This document shows positions 23,318 to 32,988 of a stretch of DNA of 34,063 bases, piece after piece. Origin of the DNA: Candidatus Anoxymicrobium japonicum. GTDB taxonomy: Bacteria > Actinomycetota > Geothermincolia > Fen-727 > Anoxymicrobiaceae. The stretch lies in the NCBI GenBank assembly GCA_002843005.1, contig PHEX01000010.1, positions 1 through 34,063 on the forward strand, given 5' to 3'. A program made the translations under genes and the position numbers. Position 1 is the stretch's first letter. Every line of letters begins with the position of its first letter. Under the pieces are notes generated by a model, which saw only the letters and a program-made list of their open reading frames with translations, did not search any database and had not been told where the DNA came from.

Positions 23318-24953
23318 CGCGGTCTTCGACGTAGAGGGCACGGCAGAGGGCTTCGATGACATCGACTTTCAGAACGGGGAGTTCTCAGACGAGAACGTAT
23401 GTCTATCCAGCAGCGCGTCTTCTTCTTTCGAGGAGATAGAGGACGTGGCGTTGCTTGCCGGAAGCGCCGCGGAAAGTCGAGAGGACGGGAGCGGGAGGGA
23501 GGACGCGACGCCGGCAGTGGAAGAAGGTTTTGTAGTTTCAGAACAAGCGCCCGCCAGTCGCAAGTCGCGGGCAGGAGAATCGGTGTCCGAATGTGAGGAG
23601 CACGAGGTCAGGGGTCACGTGCGGAAGCCCCCCACCAGGGAGCGCGCCTCCAGGGGACGCCCGCCGATCAGTGGCGGGTTTCCGATCTTGATGCTGCTCA
23701 TCATAACGGTGGCCGTCGTCACCGTGGTAGTGACTATCATCAAGACCCACCCGGGCGACATAGACTTCAGCAACTTCGTATTCTTCATAGTGGTATTCAC
23801 AGTGGCGGCGCACTTTGATCTGAAGCTCAAGGGTGGAGGCAAGATCAACCTTGGCCTGGCGCCTCTGCTGGCGGCTCTCATAGCGTTGCCGGTGAACCTG
23901 CCTGATGTTCCCTACGCGAAGATAACCGGCTCGGGTTGCGCCCAGGTCGTGTGGGTATTTCTGCTCGGCGTCATCGTGACACTTATTACGCGCGCGATGG
24001 GCAAACTTTCCAAGGAGGATATCCTTGGCCGGCTGCTGGACTTATCGGGCGTGGGCCTGGCCGCCCTGGTCTTTTTTGCGCTCATCAAAATACTTCCAAA
24101 GAAGCCGGAGCTCCATGGGCACTACACGCCTGCCGTACTGGTCGCCGCGACGGTATGCGCATGCCTGATTTATTTGATGTATCTCGCCCGGGAATCATAC
24201 GTCCTTTCGTCTGAAGGGGCGTTTCCGGCCGTGGTGTATTTCCAGAGCACGATGCGCAAGTCGTGGCTCCCATTTTGGATTATCGTATTCACCGGAGTGT
24301 TCATGGGACTGGTGTTCGTGGGCATCGGGATGTGGTCGTTGTTGATATGCCTGCCGTTGTTGCTGATATTTATGTATGCGCACAATCAGGTCGCAGCCAC
24401 TGACCAGTATTTGCTCGAAACTATTCGTGTTCTTTCAGCGATTCCCGAGGAGACGGGGATGCTGACAATCGGACACGCCGATCGCGTGGCCCGGCTGTCG
24501 GTGGATGTCGCGCACGAGCTTGGACTCTCGCCGGAGGATATGCAACAGGTTGAGTTTGCTGCGTACCTGCACGACATCGGGGTCATAACCAGGCAGGGAT
24601 CCCACGACCCGTACCAGAGGCAACTCACCGAAGTCGAAGGGGTTATTACCGGGGGCGTGGACATAGTTGGGAAAGTCGATTATCTGGATGTCGCCGCGGA
24701 GATACTGGGCGGGCGGGAAGATCTGCGCGACAGGGTGACCAACGTGGACAAGAGGCGAGTTGTCAGCATTGGGGCCGGTATCCTTCGCGCGGTGGATGAC
24801 TTTGAGTTTCTGGTTCAGGGGAGCGAGTCCAGGGCGCCGCTTTCAGAAAGCGAGATTCTGACCGAGATGAACCTCGAGCGCGGTGTAAAGTATGACAGTA
24901 AGGTGCTGAGGGCGATATCTCGCGTGCTTTCAAGATCGCCAGCGGAACAGTAA
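23223..24953 (+). CDS. Membrane HD-domain protein with degenerate HD-GYP
   Basis: This paralogue-like neighbour has a long disordered, charged and serine-rich N-terminus (about 1-150), then about seven membrane helices (153-387) and an HD domain (H418, HD at 450-451 in [10 protein letters not shown]). The second half of an HD-GYP domain is not conserved: neither the HH pair nor a GYP motif is present, so catalysis may be lost or altered. AGAGG is seven bases before GTG 23223, which I take as the start, overlapping the previous gene by 95 bases; the frame is open to 23136. Its TAA shares an A with the secA ATG (TAATG). Confidence 0.78.
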   Translation: MVTEESGSRRKRRAPAKKRNRKSRERIRKPRSAVFDVEGTAEGFDDIDFQNGEFSDENVCLSSSASSSFEEIEDVALLAGSAAESREDGSGREDATPAVEEGFVVSEQAPASRKSRAGESVSECEEHEVRGHVRKPPTRERASRGRPPISGGFPILMLLIITVAVVTVVVTIIKTHPGDIDFSNFVFFIVVFTVAAHFDLKLKGGGKINLGLAPLLAALIALPVNLPDVPYAKITGSGCAQVVWVFLLGVIVTLITRAMGKLSKEDILGRLLDLSGVGLAALVFFALIKILPKKPELHGHYTPAVLVAATVCACLIYLMYLARESYVLSSEGAFPAVVYFQSTMRKSWLPFWIIVFTGVFMGLVFVGIGMWSLLICLPLLLIFMYAHNQVAATDQYLLETIRVLSAIPEETGMLTIGHADRVARLSVDVAHELGLSPEDMQQVEFAAYLHDIGVITRQGSHDPYQRQLTEVEGVITGGVDIVGKVDYLDVAAEILGGREDLRDRVTNVDKRRVVSIGAGILRAVDDFEFLVQGSESRAPLSESEILTEMNLERGVKYDSKVLRAISRVLSRSPAEQ

Positions 24954-27460
24954 TGTTGAAGGGAGTCCAGAAAGCTCTCCGTTTTGGGGAAGCCAAAAAG
25001 ACCAAGGAACTCGAGGCGGCTGTCTCCCGGGTCAATGAACTGGAACCTGATGTAAAGAAGCTGTCCGACGAGGAACTGGCGGCGAAGACCCCGGAGTTCA
25101 AGCAAAGGCACGAGCAGGGCGAGGGCCTTGAGGATATGTTGCCCGAGGCGTTCGCTGTTGTGCGCGAGGCCGCGCGCCGCAAGCTTGGTGAACGCCACTT
25201 CGACGTCCAGATCATGGGCGGGGTTGTTCTGCATCACGGCAGGATAGCCGAGATGAAGACAGGGGAAGGCAAGACCCTTGTCGCGACACTTCCTGTTTAC
25301 CTGAACCATCTTGATGGCGAGGGCATCCATGTAGTGACCGTGAACGATTACCTGGCGCGTCGGGATAGCGAGTGGATGGCAGGAATATACCGCTTCCTTG
25401 GCATGGAAGTCGGGCTAATCCAGGCGCAGATGGATCCACCGGAACGTCGCGTAGCTTACGGCGCGGACGTCACTTTTGGAACCAACAACGAGTTTGGCTT
25501 CGACTACCTCCGTGACAACATGGTCATTGACGTCCAGGATCATGTTCAGCGCGGATACCACTACGCTATCGTGGACGAAGTGGACAGCATTCTTGTCGAC
25601 GAGGCGCGCACACCTCTAATCATAAGCGGCGCGGCGACCGAGTCGGTTCAGTATTACAAACAGTTCGCCCAGATCGCGAAGAAGCTCAGGAAGGGCGAGG
25701 ATTATGAGGTCGATGAGAAGTCCCGCACGGTCTCGGTGACGGAGGACGGAGTCGCGCGGGTAGAGCAGTTCCTGGGCGTGGAAAATTTATACGATAACGT
25801 CCAATCCGACTTCGTTCACCACCTGGAAGCGGCGGTCAAGGCCAAGGAGCTTTTCCGGAACGAGGTGGATTACATTATCAAGGACGGCGAGGCGCTGATA
25901 GTTGACGAATTCACCGGGCGATTGATGATCGGCAGGCGTTACTCGGACGGTATCCATCAGGCCATTGAAGCTAAAGAGGCTATTCGCATCAGGGAAGAGA
26001 ACCAGACGCTCGCGACTATCACCTTCCAGAACTATTTCAGGATGTACGACAAGCTCGCCGGCATGACAGGCACCGCCACTACGGAGGCCGACGAGTTTCA
26101 ACACACGTACAAGCTCGAGACGGTTGAGATACCGACCAATAAGACTATGATCCGTAAAGACATGCCCGATTTCATTTACAAGACCGAGAACGCCAAGTTT
26201 AACGCGGTTGTAGAGGATGTAATCGAGTGTTGTGAGAAGGGACAACCGGTGCTGGTCGGCACTGTCTCTATCGAAAAATCTGAACGCCTCTCTAAGATGC
26301 TTGCGCGGCGGGGCGTGGAACACGAGGTGCTGAACGCGAAGCAGCACGAGCGCGAGGCCGAGATCATCGCGCTGGCCGGCGAGAGCGGCGCGGTGACTAT
26401 CGCCACGAACATGGCGGGTCGCGGCACCGACATCAAGCTCGGCCGGGGAGTTGTCGAAGTCGGCGGTTTGAAGATAATCGGCACGGAGCGTCACGAGTCA
26501 CGGCGCATAGACAACCAGTTGCGCGGCCGCTCCGGGCGCCAGGGAGATCCCGGCGTCTCGAGGTTTTATCTGTCGCTCGAGGATGATCTCATGCGCCGGT
26601 TCGCGTCGTCCGCTATCGGGAGCATCATGGAGCGCTTTCACTTCCCGGAGGATGTTCCTATCGAGCACCGGATGATTTCAAAGGCGATTGAATCGGCGCA
26701 AAAGCAGGTCGAATCGCAGAACTTCGAGATGCGCAAGAACCTGCTCAAGTACGATGACGTAATGAACAAGCAGCGAGAAGTTATCTACAAGGAACGCAAG
26801 GAGTTGCTCGAGGGCGCGGATTTCGGGTCTGTGGCGCGACAATGGGTCGAGGAGACTGTTGAGTCGGCTATCGGGGCTTTCACAAACCCGCAGGTCTTTC
26901 CCGAGGAGTGGGATCTCGATGGAATGTTCGCTTATCTTTCCCAGATTTTTCCCACGAGCGTTTCAGCGGAGAGCTTTGAATTCGAATCGCTCACACAGGA
27001 GGAGTTGCGCGAAGAGCTATTTGAGGACGCCGAAAGAGTTTACAATGAGAGAGAAGAGGAGTTCGGTGGTGAGACCATGCGTGCGATCGAGCGCATGATC
27101 ATGCTGGAGGTCGTGGACAATAAGTGGCGTGAACACCTTTACGCGCTTGATTACCTGCAGGAGGGCATCGGCCTGCGTGGGATGGCGGGCCGTGACCCGC
27201 TGATCGAGTACCAGGTGGAAGCTTATGACATGTTTGTGTCGATGCTCCAGTCCATCAAGGAGGAGTTCTCGAAATATATTTTTCATGCGCATGCCGCCGA
27301 AATCGAGCACGAGAGGGCGCCACGGCGGGTCTTTGAGAGCGGCCCCGGAGATCAGCCTGTTGCCGCTGCACAGCCGCTGCACAGCGATAAGGTGGGCCGC
27401 AACGCGCTTTGCCCCTGCGGCAGCGGAAAAAAGTACAAGAGATGTTGTGGCACGACTTAA
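24953..27460 (+). CDS. secA: Preprotein translocase ATPase SecA
   Basis: SecA drives post-translational export through SecYEG. Nucleotide-binding domain 1 has MKTGEGKT at 101-108 and [20 protein letters not shown]. The preprotein cross-linking domain, NBD2 ([31 protein letters not shown]) and helical wing follow. The C-terminus ends in the zinc-binding SecB/ribosome motif [13 protein letters not shown]. At 835 aa it is full length. The ATG overlaps the previous stop. The last codons ACG ACT TAA lie within the left inverted repeat of the family A element, which therefore supplies the stop codon. Confidence 0.97.
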   Translation: MLKGVQKALRFGEAKKTKELEAAVSRVNELEPDVKKLSDEELAAKTPEFKQRHEQGEGLEDMLPEAFAVVREAARRKLGERHFDVQIMGGVVLHHGRIAEMKTGEGKTLVATLPVYLNHLDGEGIHVVTVNDYLARRDSEWMAGIYRFLGMEVGLIQAQMDPPERRVAYGADVTFGTNNEFGFDYLRDNMVIDVQDHVQRGYHYAIVDEVDSILVDEARTPLIISGAATESVQYYKQFAQIAKKLRKGEDYEVDEKSRTVSVTEDGVARVEQFLGVENLYDNVQSDFVHHLEAAVKAKELFRNEVDYIIKDGEALIVDEFTGRLMIGRRYSDGIHQAIEAKEAIRIREENQTLATITFQNYFRMYDKLAGMTGTATTEADEFQHTYKLETVEIPTNKTMIRKDMPDFIYKTENAKFNAVVEDVIECCEKGQPVLVGTVSIEKSERLSKMLARRGVEHEVLNAKQHEREAEIIALAGESGAVTIATNMAGRGTDIKLGRGVVEVGGLKIIGTERHESRRIDNQLRGRSGRQGDPGVSRFYLSLEDDLMRRFASSAIGSIMERFHFPEDVPIEHRMISKAIESAQKQVESQNFEMRKNLLKYDDVMNKQREVIYKERKELLEGADFGSVARQWVEETVESAIGAFTNPQVFPEEWDLDGMFAYLSQIFPTSVSAESFEFESLTQEELREELFEDAERVYNEREEEFGGETMRAIERMIMLEVVDNKWREHLYALDYLQEGIGLRGMAGRDPLIEYQVEAYDMFVSMLQSIKEEFSKYIFHAHAAEIEHERAPRRVFESGPGDQPVAAAQPLHSDKVGRNALCPCGSGKKYKRCCGTT

Positions 27461-27596
27461 CTTTTGGGGTCAGGTCTTTTTTTTAAAGTTTAAGAGGGGT
27501 CTGGCAACGTCTACCGCTTTAGCGGTAGACGGCGCCTGACCCCTCTGGACGGACGATCGACTTTAAAAAAAAGACCTGACCCCAAAAGTTAAGTCG
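27453..27596. repeat. Complete family A element: nested palindrome with 37-bp terminal inverted repeats
   Basis: Outer arms 27453-27489 and 27560-27596 are perfect 37-bp inverted repeats starting CGACTTAACTTTTGGGGTC and containing eight Ts or eight As. Inside, 27493-27517 and 27522-27546 pair at 22 of 25 positions around TTTA (core GTCTACCGC...GCGGTAGAC). No ORF fits. It fills the gap between secA and prfB. An inverted, partly decayed copy is at 31305-31440. The structure resembles a MITE or a REP/BIME pair mobilised by a transposase encoded elsewhere; the U-tracts could also terminate transcription. Confidence 0.9.
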
Positions 27597-27619
27597 AATA
27601 AAAAGAAAGGGGTAGCTGG

Positions 27620-28766
27620 ATGGTGACCGATTACGCAGACCGCATAGAGGCCTACCGGCGCGCGCTTTTGAAAATCAGTGATTATCTTTGAAGTTGTTAA
27701 ATCGCGCGCCGAGCTAGAGAATCTCAAGAAAGAAACGGTTGCCCCGGCGTTCTGGGATAGCCAGGAGAAGGCAAAGAAGATCATGGCGCTGATTTCCCGG
27801 CTGGAGAATCGGGTGTCTATGTTCGACCGCATCATGAGTCACGTGTCCGAGCTGGACGAGATGAACCGTCTCGGGATCGAGGAGCAGGACGCGTCCTTCG
27901 AGACAGAGATTGTCAGTGGACTGGAATTTCTTGACGCGGAAATCGCCTCTATTGAATTAACCACGCTCCTTCAGGGTAAGTTCGACTACAATGACGCGAT
28001 TGTCTCGCTACACCCGGGCGCCGGCGGGCTCGAGTCACAGGATTGGGCCGAGATGCTCATGAGGATGTACCTTCGCTGGGCCGAACGCAGCGGGTTCAAA
28101 GTTGATCTCAATGACGTGCAGCCGGGCGATGGAGCCGGCGTCAAGAGTGTGACTTTCACTGTTCGTGGCGAATACGCTTGCGGTTATATGTTGTGTGAGA
28201 AGGGCGTTCACAGACTGGTGCGCATCTCGCCCTTCGATTCCGCGAAGAGGCGCCACACCTCTTTTGTGTCGCTTGACGTCATACCTGAAGTTGCCGAAGA
28301 GCTGGACATCGAGATCGACACCGGGGATCTGCGCATCGACACGTATCACTCGTCGGGCGCAGGCGGACAGCACGTGAACGTTACCGACTCCGCCGTGCGC
28401 ATCACGCACATTCCGACTGGCGTTACTGTTCAGTGCCAGAACGAGCGTTCGCAGATAAGCAACAAGGCGACCGCGATGAATATTTTGAAATCACGGCTGT
28501 ACGATATCGCGCAACGCGAAAAAATGCGGGAGATCGAGGATATGCGCGGTGAGCAAATGGATATCGCGTGGGGGAGCCAGATACGCTCGTACGTCTTCGC
28601 GCCGTATCAGATGGTGAAGGATCACCGCACGGGCGTGGAGACCGGCAATATTCAGGCGGTTATGGACGGGGAGATAGATTGCTACATTCAAGAGTGCCTC
28701 CGCTGGAGGAAGAAGCAGGAAGCGGAGAGCGCCGGCCATGAGCATGGCGGTGACCGTGGCAAATAA
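27620..28766 (+). CDS. prfB: Peptide chain release factor 2 with programmed +1 frameshift
   Basis: RF2 recognises UAA and UGA stops. Frame one starts at ATG 27620 (AAAGGGG seven bases upstream), reads 23 codons and reaches CTT TGA at 27686-27691 after TAT, the classical Y-L-stop slip site. A +1 shift skips T27689 and continues GAA GTT GTT AAA to 28766, giving 381 aa. The anticodon tripeptide SPF is at 203-205 and the catalytic GGQ at 248-250, matching standard RF2 numbering. The AGGGGG stimulator normally three bases before CTT is not evident. Autoregulation by UGA readthrough is therefore likely, perhaps with a weaker stimulator. Confidence 0.95.
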
Positions 28767-29514
28767 GTCGCCTGATGAGCTCAGGATCAAGACCGACTTT
28801 CACGTTCACACCATTTCCAGCGGGCACGGCTTTTCGACCGTGAGAGAAATTTGCAAAGAGGCGGCGGCCCGCGGACTCGAGATGATCGCGGTGACTGACC
28901 ATGGTCCGGCCATGCCGGGGGGCGCCCACATCTACTACTTCACGAACATGGTCGTGATGCCCCGCGTGCTTTCAGGCGTGAAGGTGCTGCGTGGCGCCGA
29001 GTGCAACATCATAGACACGGATGGAACCCTCGATCTCCACGATCGCGCGCTCGATTCGCTTGATATCGTACACGCCGGCATTCACCCGCTGACAGGCTAT
29101 GAAGGGAACTCCGTTGAGGACAACACACGCGCTGTTCTTGCCGTGGTCGAAAGCGGCAAGGTCGATGTCCTGGCGCATCCGGGCAATCCGCTATATCCGT
29201 TGAACTACGGCGCCGTTGTCCGCGCCGCGGCGTCGAAAGGTGTACTGATAGAGATCAATAATTCTTCATTGACGTATATTCGCAAGGGGAGCCTTGACAA
29301 CTGTCGCGTGATACTTGATGAGGCAAAAAAAGCGGATGCGTGTGTATGCATAGGCAGCGACGCGCACGACGCTTCGCTTGTCGGGATTTTCGACCACGCG
29401 CTCAACCTAGTCGATGAGGTCGGCCTGCCTGATGAGCGGATAGTGAACAGGGACGCATCCTCCCTGCTGGAGTTCTTCTCCCTGCGCGGCAAGAAGGAAA
29501 TACTGTTCCAGTAG
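28738..29514 (+). CDS. PHP-domain phosphoesterase (YcdX-like)
   Basis: The protein has the polymerase and histidinol phosphatase metal-site motifs in order: FHVHT, VTDHGP, GAECN, HAGIHP, LAHPGNP and GSDAHD. At 258 aa it fits the YcdX-type group of trinuclear-metal phosphatases. The substrate is unknown; histidinol phosphatase is possible but no his genes are nearby. The ATG at 28738 lies inside the end of prfB (29-base overlap); another ATG at 28744 is an alternative. Confidence 0.88.
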   Translation: MSMAVTVANKSPDELRIKTDFHVHTISSGHGFSTVREICKEAAARGLEMIAVTDHGPAMPGGAHIYYFTNMVVMPRVLSGVKVLRGAECNIIDTDGTLDLHDRALDSLDIVHAGIHPLTGYEGNSVEDNTRAVLAVVESGKVDVLAHPGNPLYPLNYGAVVRAAASKGVLIEINNSSLTYIRKGSLDNCRVILDEAKKADACVCIGSDAHDASLVGIFDHALNLVDEVGLPDERIVNRDASSLLEFFSLRGKKEILFQ

Positions 29515-29583
29515 GTTAAGTATAAGTAGTCTGAAAAAGAGGGTTGATTTGTCGTAGTCTCAAAGTCGAAAGGGATGTTTTTT

Positions 29584-30270
29584 TTGATCAAGTTCAGACG
29601 GCTGTCGAAGGTGTACCAGGGCAACGTATACGCTCTGGACGACGTGACCGTGGATATAGAGAAAAAGGAGTTTGTGTTCCTGGTGGGGCCGAGCGGCTCC
29701 GGCAAATCCACTTTCATCAAGCTCATGTTGAAGGAAGAAGAGCCGACGAGCGGACAGATATACATCGCCGACACGAATTTGGCGGAAATCAAAAAGTGGA
29801 AGACCCCGTACCTCCGCCGCAAAGTGGGGTGCGTTTTCCAGGATTACAAGCTTCTGCCCAATAAGACTATCTACGAGAACGTCGCTTACGCGCTGGAGGT
29901 CACCGGCAGGCCCCGCAGGATAATCGAGTCGTACGTGCCGGAGGTGCTGCGGCTCGTTGGGTTGAGCCACAAGCTTGAATCCTACCCTGATGAGATGTCA
30001 GGCGGTGAGCAACAGCGTGTTTCGATCGCAAGGGCGTTCGTGAATCGCCCGCCTATTCTGCTCGCGGATGAGCCGACGGGGAACCTGGATCCGTCGATGT
30101 CCATCGGCATTGTCAAACTTCTCGAACGAATCAACAACACGGGCACCACCGTGATCATGGCCACGCACGACCAGGACATCGTCAACACCTTCAAGAAAAG
30201 GGTGGTCGAACTCCGCGACGGGCGGGTTATCCGCGACCAGGCCCGGGGGGTGTACGGTTATGGCAATTAA
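29584..30270 (+). CDS. ftsE: Cell division ATP-binding protein FtsE
   Basis: FtsE is the ATPase of the FtsEX complex that activates peptidoglycan hydrolases at the septum. It has Walker A GPSGSGKS at 35-42, signature motif MSGGEQQRVSIARA, Walker B ILLADEPTGNLD and the switch histidine in MATHDQD. The TTG at 29584 was chosen because AAAGGG ends nine bases before it and MIKFRRLSKVY matches other FtsE starts; the ATG at 29575 is only one base behind that site. Length is 228 aa. It overlaps ftsX by 11 bases. Confidence 0.95.
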   Translation: MIKFRRLSKVYQGNVYALDDVTVDIEKKEFVFLVGPSGSGKSTFIKLMLKEEEPTSGQIYIADTNLAEIKKWKTPYLRRKVGCVFQDYKLLPNKTIYENVAYALEVTGRPRRIIESYVPEVLRLVGLSHKLESYPDEMSGGEQQRVSIARAFVNRPPILLADEPTGNLDPSMSIGIVKLLERINNTGTTVIMATHDQDIVNTFKKRVVELRDGRVIRDQARGVYGYGN

Positions 30271-31162
30271 TTTCATGTACTTCATGAGGGAATCCGGCTC
30301 CTCCATGAAGCACAACATGGCGCTGACGGCCGCCGCCGTTATGGTGACAAGCCTTTCACTGCTGATTCTCGGGATCGTAGGGATGTCCGTGCACGCCGGC
30401 AACGGCCTGGCCGCCAATATGAAGGAGCGCGTTGACGAGATCAGGGTTTTCCTCAAGGACAACGTTACCATGGAGGAGCGCGCCAGCGTGGAGGCGTTCA
30501 TTCGAAAGATGCCTGAGGTCAAAAGCGTTGAGTATATTTCCAAGGAGGCCGCGCTCGAGGAGTTCAGGAAAATGTACAAGGATGAGAAGACGCTCCTTGA
30601 CGAGATAGAGGGCAACCCCCTGCCCGCCGAGTTCAAGGTGCGAATGACGGATCCGAAGTTCAACAGTGTGGTCGCAAAGAATATCGAAAGCCGTCCGGAG
30701 GTTAGTGTTGACGAGGCCGGCAAGAAAGAGATCAAGAACCCGCGGGACGTGGTAAACAAAGTATTGCGGATCACCGGGGCCGTTCAGAAGTTCGGCTTTG
30801 TGATCGTGGTCGCGTTCGGCCTGGTTTCCGTGGCTCTCGTGTCAATTACCATCAGGATGGCGATCTATTCCCGGCGCGCGGAGATCGGCATCATGAAGCT
30901 GGTTGGCGCGACCAACTGGTTCATCCGTTGGCCGTTCATGATGGAGGGGGTGGCCGAAGGGTTTTTCGGCGCGATTGTGGGGATTATCGGGACCCTGCTG
31001 GTCCACTCATGGTTCATCACAAAGCTCGAAGCCGCGTCGGAGAATGTCAACCTGGTGTCCAGTGGTTACCTTGCGCTTCTTTCGTTTGCGCTCGTCATCA
31101 TTGGGATCGTGATGGGCGCCGTGGGCAGCGCACTGGCCCTTAGAAAGTTCATAGAGGTATAA
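30260..31162 (+). CDS. ftsX: Cell division membrane protein FtsX
   Basis: FtsX is the membrane half of FtsEX. There is one helix near residues 20-45 (ALTAAAVMVTSLSLLILGIVGMSV). An extracellular loop follows (KERVDEIRVFLKDNVTMEERASVEAFIRKMPEVKSVEYISKEAALEEF ... NPLPAEFKVRMTD). Three C-terminal helices follow around 170-290, with the RRAEIGIMKLVGATNWFIRWPFMMEG signature. At 300 aa it is a typical FtsX. It starts inside ftsE. Confidence 0.95.
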   Translation: MAINFMYFMRESGSSMKHNMALTAAAVMVTSLSLLILGIVGMSVHAGNGLAANMKERVDEIRVFLKDNVTMEERASVEAFIRKMPEVKSVEYISKEAALEEFRKMYKDEKTLLDEIEGNPLPAEFKVRMTDPKFNSVVAKNIESRPEVSVDEAGKKEIKNPRDVVNKVLRITGAVQKFGFVIVVAFGLVSVALVSITIRMAIYSRRAEIGIMKLVGATNWFIRWPFMMEGVAEGFFGAIVGIIGTLLVHSWFITKLEAASENVNLVSSGYLALLSFALVIIGIVMGAVGSALALRKFIEV

Positions 31163-31164
31163 CA

Positions 31165-31210
31165 CTTAACTTTTGGGGATCAGTCCCCCATGGCGCGCGG
31201 ACGCGCCACC
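31165..31210. repeat. Family B repeat, degraded copy
   Basis: CTTAACTTTTGGGGATCAGTCCCCCATGGCGCG followed by CGGACGCGCCA matches the left arm and centre of the palindrome at 19896-19952, with small insertions. The right arm is lost after GCGCCA. Confidence 0.7.
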
Positions 31211-31217
31211 GCTGTCC

Positions 31218-31280
31218 GTGCCCCCTCGCCCGGGGTCACCGCGCGCAAAGCGCGTGGGGTGGGGAGAGGGTTGGGGTGAG
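31218..31280. repeat. C-rich palindromic repeat (family C)
   Basis: CCCCCTCGCCC ... GGGGAGAGGGTTGGGGTGAGGGG flanks the hairpin CGCGCAAAGCGCG (31239-31251). It matches the type of sequence at 9023-9158. With its neighbours it fills the 290-base gap between ftsX and ctpA, in which I see no gene. Confidence 0.65.
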
Positions 31281-31304
31281 GGGTATAGTGGTAGCCTGAA
31301 CGGG

Positions 31305-31440
31305 GTTTATTTTCGGAGCAGGTCTTTTTTTAAAGTCACTGGCCCGTCCAGAGGGGTCAGGCACCGTCCACCGCTAAAGCGGTTGACGTTGCCAGACCCC
31401 TCTTAAGCTTTAAAAAAAGACCTGACCCCCAAAAGTTAAA
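31305..31440. repeat. Family A element, inverted copy
   Basis: Read on the - strand this matches the element at 27453-27596. The inner palindrome is at 31350-31403 (AGAGGGGTCAGGCACCG ... ACGTTGCCAGACCCCTCT), the T7/A7 tracts at 31325-31331 and 31412-31418, and the intact outer end CCCCCAAAAGTTAA at 31426-31439. The opposite outer end (31305-31318) is decayed. The intact end stops two bases before the ctpA ribosome binding site. Confidence 0.85.
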
Positions 31441-31452
31441 TGAGGAGTCAAC

Positions 31453-32820
31453 TTGGACGAAGAACAAGGAAACACACCACAATACCAGCGGCCGCCGCCG
31501 TTGTTGGCACCGCCTTCTCCGCCCGCTCTAAGAAAACGCCTTTCGCGATCCAGTGTAATAGCAACAGGCATTCTGGTCGTTCTGATTGCGGCTGGAGCGC
31601 TCACAGGCATCGGCCTTGTCATCAATAGAGCTCTAGCCAGGAAAAAAGCTTTCTCGTTTGATCTCCGGGAGCAGTCCGCTTACACGAACGCTATGTTTGA
31701 CATCAAGAGCTACTATCTCAAGCCGTATGACGAAACCAGGATTGAGGCGGCGGCGAGCGTGGCGGTAGAGAAAGAGAAAAAGAAAGGGGTGACCTCGTTC
31801 GCCAGGTTGACCGGCGTGGGGGTGAATGCTCTTATCAAGGCGCTTGGCGATCCACACAGTAATTACATGACCCCAAATGAAAACAAGCGAATGGAGCAGG
31901 ATCTGAGCGGGTCTTTCTTCGGTGTCGGGTTTACCCTTCGAATGTACAAGGGCAGGCCAAAGGTCGTCTCTGTCATCAAGGGGTCGCCGAGCGATAAGGC
32001 GAGCGTGAAGTCCGCTGATATTATCATGTCGGTCGATGGTATGGACACAAAGGGCAAGAGATTGGACAACGTGGTTCTTCACATCAGGGGCAGGCAAGGC
32101 ACAAAGGTGAAGATCGAAATCGAACGTGGCGGCAAGACACTGAACTTCGTGATAACCAGGAAGAAAATACAGATTCCCGACTTTGAGTCAGATTTGGTTG
32201 ACGGCAAGTACGGAGTGATTAGACTTTTCGAGTTCAACAGGGGCGTAGGCCGGAAAGTGCGCGCGGTGGTGAAGGATCTTCAGGCCAGGGGCGCTCAAGG
32301 CTTTATTCTTGACTTGCGAAACAATCCCGGCGGCCTTCTGGACGAGGCTGTTCAGGTTTCCAGCGTGTTTGTCCCCGATGGAGTCATCGTTTCCTACCAG
32401 ACCAAGGGTAATAAAAAGGTAAACGAGAAGGCTTCGGGTGGGGTCGAGACTGCCAGGCCGCTCGTGGTGCTCGTGAACGGGGGCAGCGCCAGCTCCTCCG
32501 AGATTGTGGCAGGGGCGCTCAAGGACAGGGAACGGGCCGTGCTTGTAGGAATCAGGACGTACGGCAAAGGATCGGTGCAGAAAGTGTTCGCGTTAGGCGA
32601 CGGAAGCGCGGTCAAGCTTACTATATCGCTTTACTATTTGCCAAAAGGCGAGTCGATAGATGGCAAGGGGATTCAGCCGCATGTGGTCGTCGAAGACAAG
32701 AGTGATCAGGCTAAAGAGGAAGCAGCCCAGTTCGATAAGGCCAAACAGGCTCTCGAGAACATGATTGAAGGGAAACCGCCGATAAGCCTCCTGCCGGAAA
32801 CGTTGCCGATCGCGGCCTGA
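31453..32820 (+). CDS. C-terminal processing peptidase (CtpA-like, S41A)
   Basis: This is a membrane-anchored serine protease. A Pro-rich cytoplasmic start is followed by one transmembrane helix (about 35-58, VIATGILVVLIAAGALTGIGLVI). A PDZ domain (GVGFTLRMYKGRPKVVSVIKGSPSDKASVKSADIIMSVDG) and the S41 domain follow. The nucleophile lies in GSASSSEIVAGAL and the general-base lysine in YGKGSVQ. GAGGAG at 31442-31447 sits five bases before the TTG start. At 455 aa it is usual for CtpA/CtpB. It follows ftsEX, as in many Gram-positive genomes. Confidence 0.94.
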   Translation: MDEEQGNTPQYQRPPPLLAPPSPPALRKRLSRSSVIATGILVVLIAAGALTGIGLVINRALARKKAFSFDLREQSAYTNAMFDIKSYYLKPYDETRIEAAASVAVEKEKKKGVTSFARLTGVGVNALIKALGDPHSNYMTPNENKRMEQDLSGSFFGVGFTLRMYKGRPKVVSVIKGSPSDKASVKSADIIMSVDGMDTKGKRLDNVVLHIRGRQGTKVKIEIERGGKTLNFVITRKKIQIPDFESDLVDGKYGVIRLFEFNRGVGRKVRAVVKDLQARGAQGFILDLRNNPGGLLDEAVQVSSVFVPDGVIVSYQTKGNKKVNEKASGGVETARPLVVLVNGGSASSSEIVAGALKDRERAVLVGIRTYGKGSVQKVFALGDGSAVKLTISLYYLPKGESIDGKGIQPHVVVEDKSDQAKEEAAQFDKAKQALENMIEGKPPISLLPETLPIAA

Positions 32821-32832
32821 AGGAGGTTCGGG

Positions 32833-32901
32833 ATGTTTCCCCCGCCCTCCGCTCGCGGACTTGAGACGTCGGTCGAGGAAAACACCCCTCGCTTTACTTA
32901 A
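32833..32901 (+). CDS. Doubtful 22-aa ORF behind a strong ribosome binding site
   Basis: AAGGAGG directly after the ctpA stop is six to seven bases before an ATG opening a 22-codon frame, MFPPPSARGLETSVEENTPR plus FT. The start is C-rich like family C repeats. It could be a chance frame or the remnant of a gene whose body was lost. Confidence 0.2.
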   Translation: MFPPPSARGLETSVEENTPRFT

Positions 32902-32957
32902 AAACGCATAATTTGGTTTGACCCCATTATGCCCCATATCCTGTGGTGTCATCGCCC

Positions 32958-32988
32958 GGTGTTATACTCAGGTGTTATACTCATCTTA
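32958..32988 (+). promoter_or_regulatory. Predicted leaderless smpB promoter with a 13-bp tandem duplication
   Basis: GGTGTTATACTCA occurs twice in direct tandem (32958-32970 and 32971-32983). Each copy has an extended -10 box, TGTTATACT. The second -10 (32976-32981) lies six bases before the smpB ATG, so transcription should start at or next to the start codon. No clear -35 box or ribosome binding site is seen. Confidence 0.55.

Noticed and set aside
27453-27596. CRISPR-like or insertion-sequence gene in the secA-prfB gap
   Set aside because: There are no regularly spaced direct repeats and no transposase frame; the structure is a nested inverted repeat.
27678-28766. prfB as a single-frame gene starting at GTG 27678
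   Set aside because: It ignores the standard frameshift site CTT TGA and the well-placed upstream ATG with a ribosome binding site.
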